A DNA stretch of 14,327 bases from Methanomassiliicoccales archaeon. GTDB lineage: Archaea > Thermoplasmatota > Thermoplasmata > SG8-5. Position 1 is the first letter of the stretch. Every line of letters begins with the position of its first letter. Both the position numbers and the translations under genes were made by a program. The stretch covers positions 1 through 14,327 of the forward strand of contig DAOVXH010000021.1 in NCBI GenBank assembly GCA_030636255.1. Direction: 5' to 3'. The notes beneath the pieces are model-generated. The model saw only the letters and a program-made list of their open reading frames with translations. It searched no databases and was not told where the DNA came from. Below, piece by piece: positions 1-6,000 of this stretch.

Positions 1-3000
1 ATGGATATTCATTGGAATGAATTAGGTGTCCCGGGGAGTACGTCAGTGGGTAATTGTCCTGGGTGAAATCGAAGATGTATGGAGTGTCTCCGAATCCATC
101 GCCTCCTGGAATGTCCTGGCTCGATCCAGAAAAGAAATCTGTGCCATTATAATCAGACCAGTAATTGCCTCCGCCTGGGTACCCATTGTCCCAGGAATTA
201 TTACCTGAATCATCATAGGCTTGAATTGTGTTATTGATGAAATTGTTAGAGTAGATATGAGAATTGTTCGAATCTGTAAGATAAACTCCACAATCATTAC
301 TTTCAAAAGTAGAATCTATAATATCTGACTCACTATTTTTTGAGAATATTCCACACCCCATATTTGAAATAGAATTGCCTTGAAGGTCATTGCTCCCTGA
401 ATTGGACAGATAAATGCCGATTGCCCCATAAATGATGCTCCTATCAAAGTGGCCAGGACCACCAGTGACATTATATCCTGCAACTTTCAGGATATATGTG
501 CCGTTCATGGCATTTTCTACATAGACCTCTTCATCTGCATCAGCATCTGCACATAATTCTATGAACTCATCAGCCTGGGCAAATCCGTCTTCATTCCAAT
601 CAAAGAATAAAGCCAAATCAAGGTCTGGACAATCAAAATCTCCTATTATGTGATATGAAAAATCCTCTCCTCCTGATGTATTAATATATTCCTGCCAGGT
701 CGCATTGGCAAGATATTCAATGAAATCGCCTCCTGTGAAACTGTATTGCCATATTTCAATTCCAGTTATATTCTCATAAGAAAATTCATTGATTGCTTCC
801 GAAAAAATGATATTATTAGCTATCAAATTGTCATCTGAATTATCCACATATATACCTATCTCAACATTTGCCGATACGATTGATATATTGTTGTTTATAA
901 CAGTGTTGCCATTGGACCAACTGAGATAGATGCCCTTACTATTTGATTTGATGACATTATTGGTTATGGTATTGTTGCCGCTATCCCATAAATAGATGCC
1001 ATGGTCATTAAAGGACATCGTGTTGTTTAATATTGAGTTCATATAGGATGAGAAGATCAATATGCCATTATTGCTGTTTGTTGCACTATTGTTTTCAACA
1101 GTGTTGTAATTTGAATATCTAAGACTGATGCCGTTATTAACGTTCAATATTGCTGTATTATATGTTATAATGTTTTCATGTGAATAATCAAGTCCGATAC
1201 CCTGCCAGTAATTTGAATTGGCTGTAATGTTATATATCCCATTGTTGTCTGAATAACCAAGCTGTAGTCCAATACTGCCATTATTGAGGTTCTGGTTCTC
1301 TACTGTGACACTGGTACAATTGGCAAGTATGACCTCCCCTGCTCCCAAAGGCACGGTTCCTCCAATCAAATCCTTCCAATAGTACAGAGGTTTGCCATTG
1401 ACAGTATTGGATGTATCCATATCATGGGTGTTCCACTGTCCAAGCAATTCTCCGTAGATGAACACTCCATTGTTTGTCATTGTATTATTAATCAAGGTGG
1501 TATAATTTGAGCGAGATATATGGATGCCAGTATTGATATTGGAGGAAAGAATATTGTCTGTAACTATCTGATAATCCGATTGATAGATATAGATGCCACG
1601 AACATAGTTATCTGAAACGATATTGCTGCTGATTATGTTGTCATATGATGATCTTAAAACTATTCCATAGTTATTATTGAATACAATATTGTTGGATATG
1701 TTATTATTGTTATTTCCGCTGGACTCAACGAAGTTTATACCTGCATTATAGTTCCCACTTGCATTATTGCCTGATATTGTGTTATAGCTGGAGGAATGGA
1801 GATGAATGCCATCTCCGTTGTTAAATGCAGTGTTGTCTGTTATGACATTATAGTCACTTAATGTGTGCAGAAGGATGCCCTGGTCCTCATTAAATGCTGC
1901 TATGTTGTTGGTTATGGTGCTGTTGCAGGTGTCTCCTATGTTGAAGCCGTGCTTATTGTACCTAACTGTGTTATTGGCAATGTAACAATTCTGAATTATT
2001 CCTGTTCCTATTCCACAATCGCCTACATCATAGCCCGCATTTTGAATTGTGAATCCAGTGATACTGACCCAATCAGCCTCTATTCTGATGCCAGTTACGT
2101 CACTTCCCACACCATTTCCTGCATCAATAATACAAACATCCTGGCCTGCACCATTGATAGTCAATTGCTTGGACACATATACATTCTCATAATAAGTGCC
2201 TGCATCGACCTCGATTGTGTGGCCGTTAGTTGTATTCACTGCATTTATAGCTGCCTGGATTGTTGTGAAATTTTCTCCTGTGTTTATGTTGTGGACGGGA
2301 TCAGATGGTGCTGGTGCACCCCACCCATCCATAACCATAAACGGATAATCATCCTGGCTTGCTGTGAATGTGTATGGCGTGTCGCCGATTCCATCGGGGC
2401 CGGATATGTTTTGATCCGGGCCATTGAAATTATCTGTTCCGTTATAATCGCTCCAGTAATTTCCGCCGGAGGGGTAGCCATTATCCCAGGAATTCATATC
2501 ATAATCCAGTGCCTGATTTATATTATTGATGATATTATTGTGATAGATTGTATTGTCATCGGAATTGCTAATCATTATGCCATACTCATTGTTCGAGGCG
2601 GTATTGATGAAAGCATCATTATTATTGGAGCGGTCAACACATATACCATAGTAGTTGTTAGATACTGTATTGCTTTCGATTGTATTGTAACTGGATCTAG
2701 ATATGCGTATTCCATCCCAGTTGTTTGAGGATGCTATATTGTTGTAGATATTATTTGTGTTTGAGTAGGAGAACAGGGAGATACCAGCATAATTGTTCAA
2801 GTTTGCAATGTTATTGGCTATGGTGTTATTACTTGAACGATGTAGGAAGGTGCCATTAAAATTATTATTTGAAATATTGTTATCTTCAATATGGCAGTTC
2901 TGGACATAATAAAGTTCTATTCCTGCATCATTGCTATTATTTCCACTGTTTGTAACTGTGAACCCTGTGATATTGGTCCAGTCCATATTGATATACACAA

Positions 3001-6000
3001 CATCTCCAATGCCGCCACCATCAATTATAGTACTCTCCCAACCTGCACCATTAATGGTAAGCGTTTTGTTCACAAGCACATTCTCATAATAAGTGCCAGC
3101 ATCGACCTCGATTGTGTGGCCGTTCATTGTATCCGAGTCATCTATTGCTGCCTGGATTGTTGTGAAATTTTCTCCTGTGTTTATGTTGTAGACAGAGCCA
3201 TTAGAAATAATTTCTTCGAGGATTACCCCTGCGGTCATACTGGCATCCTTTCCATTGAATGTTAGATTGAATGTTTTGTTCTGAATTCCCAAACCTGTCA
3301 TCATCAAGGAGAGCACAACTTCCCCTGATGCATTGGTTGGGCTGGAAACATTTCCTGCCCAGACCATTGAACCGTTCACTGGACTGCCAAAGATATCTGT
3401 AACTGTAACTAAGAAATCCACATTTTCATTTTGAGTGGCCAGCTTAGTCGATGGTTCAACAGTCATCATCAAATTATCTGGCATCACTATGTATGGGAAG
3501 TAGAAATTGAACGGGAACTGTGAATACTCAGGGTCAGAGACCATGCTGGTGAATCCTATACCTTCGTCAAAGCTCCTCTGTCCTGAATTAAATGCATAAT
3601 CAAAGACACCAGAGGAATCTGTCATGCTCTCGTTCAGGAGAGGTGGATCAATAATTCCTTCATATATCTGAACGTTCAATGGAATCTGGCTCGCGTATGA
3701 ATAATTTGCAGTCAAATATTCTCCACCCATAAGTGGGGCGCTCAAAATTATCGTGCCAGTTTCTGGTGTGAAAGTGTAGTCAACACCTTCTGTGAGCTGT
3801 ACCTGAGCAGACGAGTAGTTCAGCCAGGCATGCACTTCAGGGCCATCGGTCCACCATGACCACAGCATAGTCACTTCTCCAGTTGCCATATCTATAGTGT
3901 AGTCCCAAACCTCTGATATGGGCCACCAATCAGAGGCAGTTGAGTTTCCTGGATCCTCGTCGACCCACAATGTCAGGTTTAGAATATTTGCATAGCCAAC
4001 ATTGAAGGATGAAGTACCGTTGACAGCAACATACACTGTTTCATTTACAACAGCAATTGGTGCATCTATCTTCCATATTGTTTGAGAACCTGGCACTACA
4101 TTGTTATTGTCCAGCTGTGCCAATGATGTATTGACAATGGTTGGCTGTTCACCGGCTATATTATTGATAATCGAATTTGAATTTTGATATTTCATGGATA
4201 TGTTGACAAATGGATTCTCTGGAGAGACATATGGCCTGTCCATTTCAACACTGGTCATAACTGCCACGTTTGCCCTCCTCAGTATTACAGAATCTGATAT
4301 GGTATGATTGGCAGCTCTCCAGTAATATTCTCCATCTGCTCCATCGGTCATTGGTGGATATGTCACAGGATTTCCCCAGACTGCAGGGTCTTCCATCCAC
4401 AACTGATTGGCAGAGAAATTGAAACCCTCTGCAACACCGTAACCTCCAATTCCAAACTGCAGGGGAATAATGCTGTCTGCTGCAAATGAAGGAGTGTCTA
4501 TGGTTGCAACAAGCTGACCAGAGCCATCAGTAACTGTGGTATTGTCTCTGTACCAGCTGCCAATGTAACCTGCCCAATCTCCCATGTCCCAATTGCTACC
4601 ATACTCCAACCAGCCCCATTCATCGCCGCCCTGGAAATAGCCAGGAATGCCCTGGGCTGTTGGTGGGATAAAGAACTGGCATGGCACTCCCACTGCCGGT
4701 GCGCCTGTCTCGTCCCAGACTATTGCTGTTACTACCATCTGGGAGTTGTGATTTGCAATGCCTGTGAAATTAATATCCGCAGCATAGCCGCTTTGTCCTA
4801 TGGATGCATTGTGATTCAGTAAAAGGAAGCTGTCTGTTGTGGAGTATGCTTTGCTTACATTAAAGCTAACCATTGCACTCTGGCTGCCCAGAAGATTTAC
4901 AGTGGCCAATGTGAATACTGTCTCTCCTGCGCCATTTGTGATTTTATTAATTGCATCTGGAATTACTATGGGATTGTCTATGTTTATTGTGACAGTTTCT
5001 CCTATTACTGGAATGCCCATCTCATCAATCACGCTAACATAAACATCAGTTGATTTTGGCAGTGGCGCAAGCCAGTCACCAGTGATGATATAATCATCCA
5101 CATGTGTTATCTCCACTATGTGCCAGTCCATTACATCATTGCTGATTCCGATTATCAGGGAGGCCTCTTGAACCTCTGGAATTAATGTGTCAGTAACCGA
5201 GATACTGGCCTTGAACTGTTCATATCTGTGGGTGTTCGGCAGCATGCCAACAGATGGTGCAGTGTATGTGAAATTAGCATATCCTGCGGCATTTGTTACT
5301 TTTCCTGGGGAATCAACATTACCAAACATGAGGTTTGTATCCACATTGACATTGATTCCAGACATTCCATTTCCATTATTGTCCGTGACCCTTGCGGTCA
5401 CAATTGTCGAGTTACCTGGGTTAATCACCCCATCATTGGTTGACAGGCTCAGCTGGGCAAATGGCTTGGATGTGAGAATTATGGATTCCTTGAACGCACC
5501 CCCTGTTTCATTACCCTTGGAAACACTGGCTGAAAAGAATGCCTGTCCCTCTATGAATGGAATATAATAGCTAAACTCAACATTTCCCTGGAAATTGGTG
5601 GTTCCATTAAAAGTTGCACCGAAATTGGTCTGAACCTCCACAGATGCATTGTCAACTGGAATATCATTGTCTGTCACAAGAACATAGCAGGTTGAATTAT
5701 CATCTGCTGGAAGTATATCTGGCACATACAATCCAACTTCCAGGTTTCCATAAGAGGGATTGAGATAGCTTGGCGGCGTAAGATTGTTAATAGAGAATCC
5801 ATTGTAAATACTTCCAAATGCTGGAATCCAGCCTGTCCAGGCATCTGAACGGTATGCTTCAATATTGGTCCTGTAGAACAATGTATTGTAGGCAACATCC
5901 TGCATTACCAGTCCACAGGCATCCTTAATCATTTGAGCTCTTGTGTCTGTATCTATTTCCACTTCCAGGGAATCAACCAGTGCATCAAACTCTGGGTTGT

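Larger units (their letters stand above)
1..2296 (-). repeat. NosD/PbH1 beta-helix module 3 (from residue 2223), runs to the left edge
   Basis: It opens VHNINTGENFTTIQAAIN, followed by a long series of right-handed beta-helix coils (for example DNTAFNNGDGIHLHSSS and NTVENNSATNSNNGILIF). A pre-peptidase-like insertion lies at residues about 2735-2842. A few more coils and the YWSDYNGTD and GDGFGDTPY signature follow at residues 2930-2960. Its end differs from modules 1 and 2: DNYPLTYSPGHLIH replaces DDYPFMVMDGW. This suggests a different downstream domain or the approaching end of the protein, which lies outside the window. Confidence 0.8.

Noticed and set aside
1865..2728. A 287-codon plus-strand open frame opposite the beta-helix region
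   Set aside because: It is the antisense shadow of the giant gene. The opposite strand encodes textbook NosD repeats in frame, and the plus-strand product is a Cys/Ile-rich sequence with no recognisable domain, created by the repetitive Asn/Ile codons.
2181..3192. Possible CRISPR or mobile-element repeats
   Set aside because: The repeats are in frame, a codon multiple apart (897 bp), and encode beta-helix modules. There are no spacers, terminal inverted repeats or transposase.
4304..5567. Several plus-strand open frames of 60-126 codons (around 4304-4489, 4839-5042, 5187-5567)
   Set aside because: All lie inside the continuous minus-strand frame encoding Ig-like segments. They have no ribosome sites and no family resemblance.
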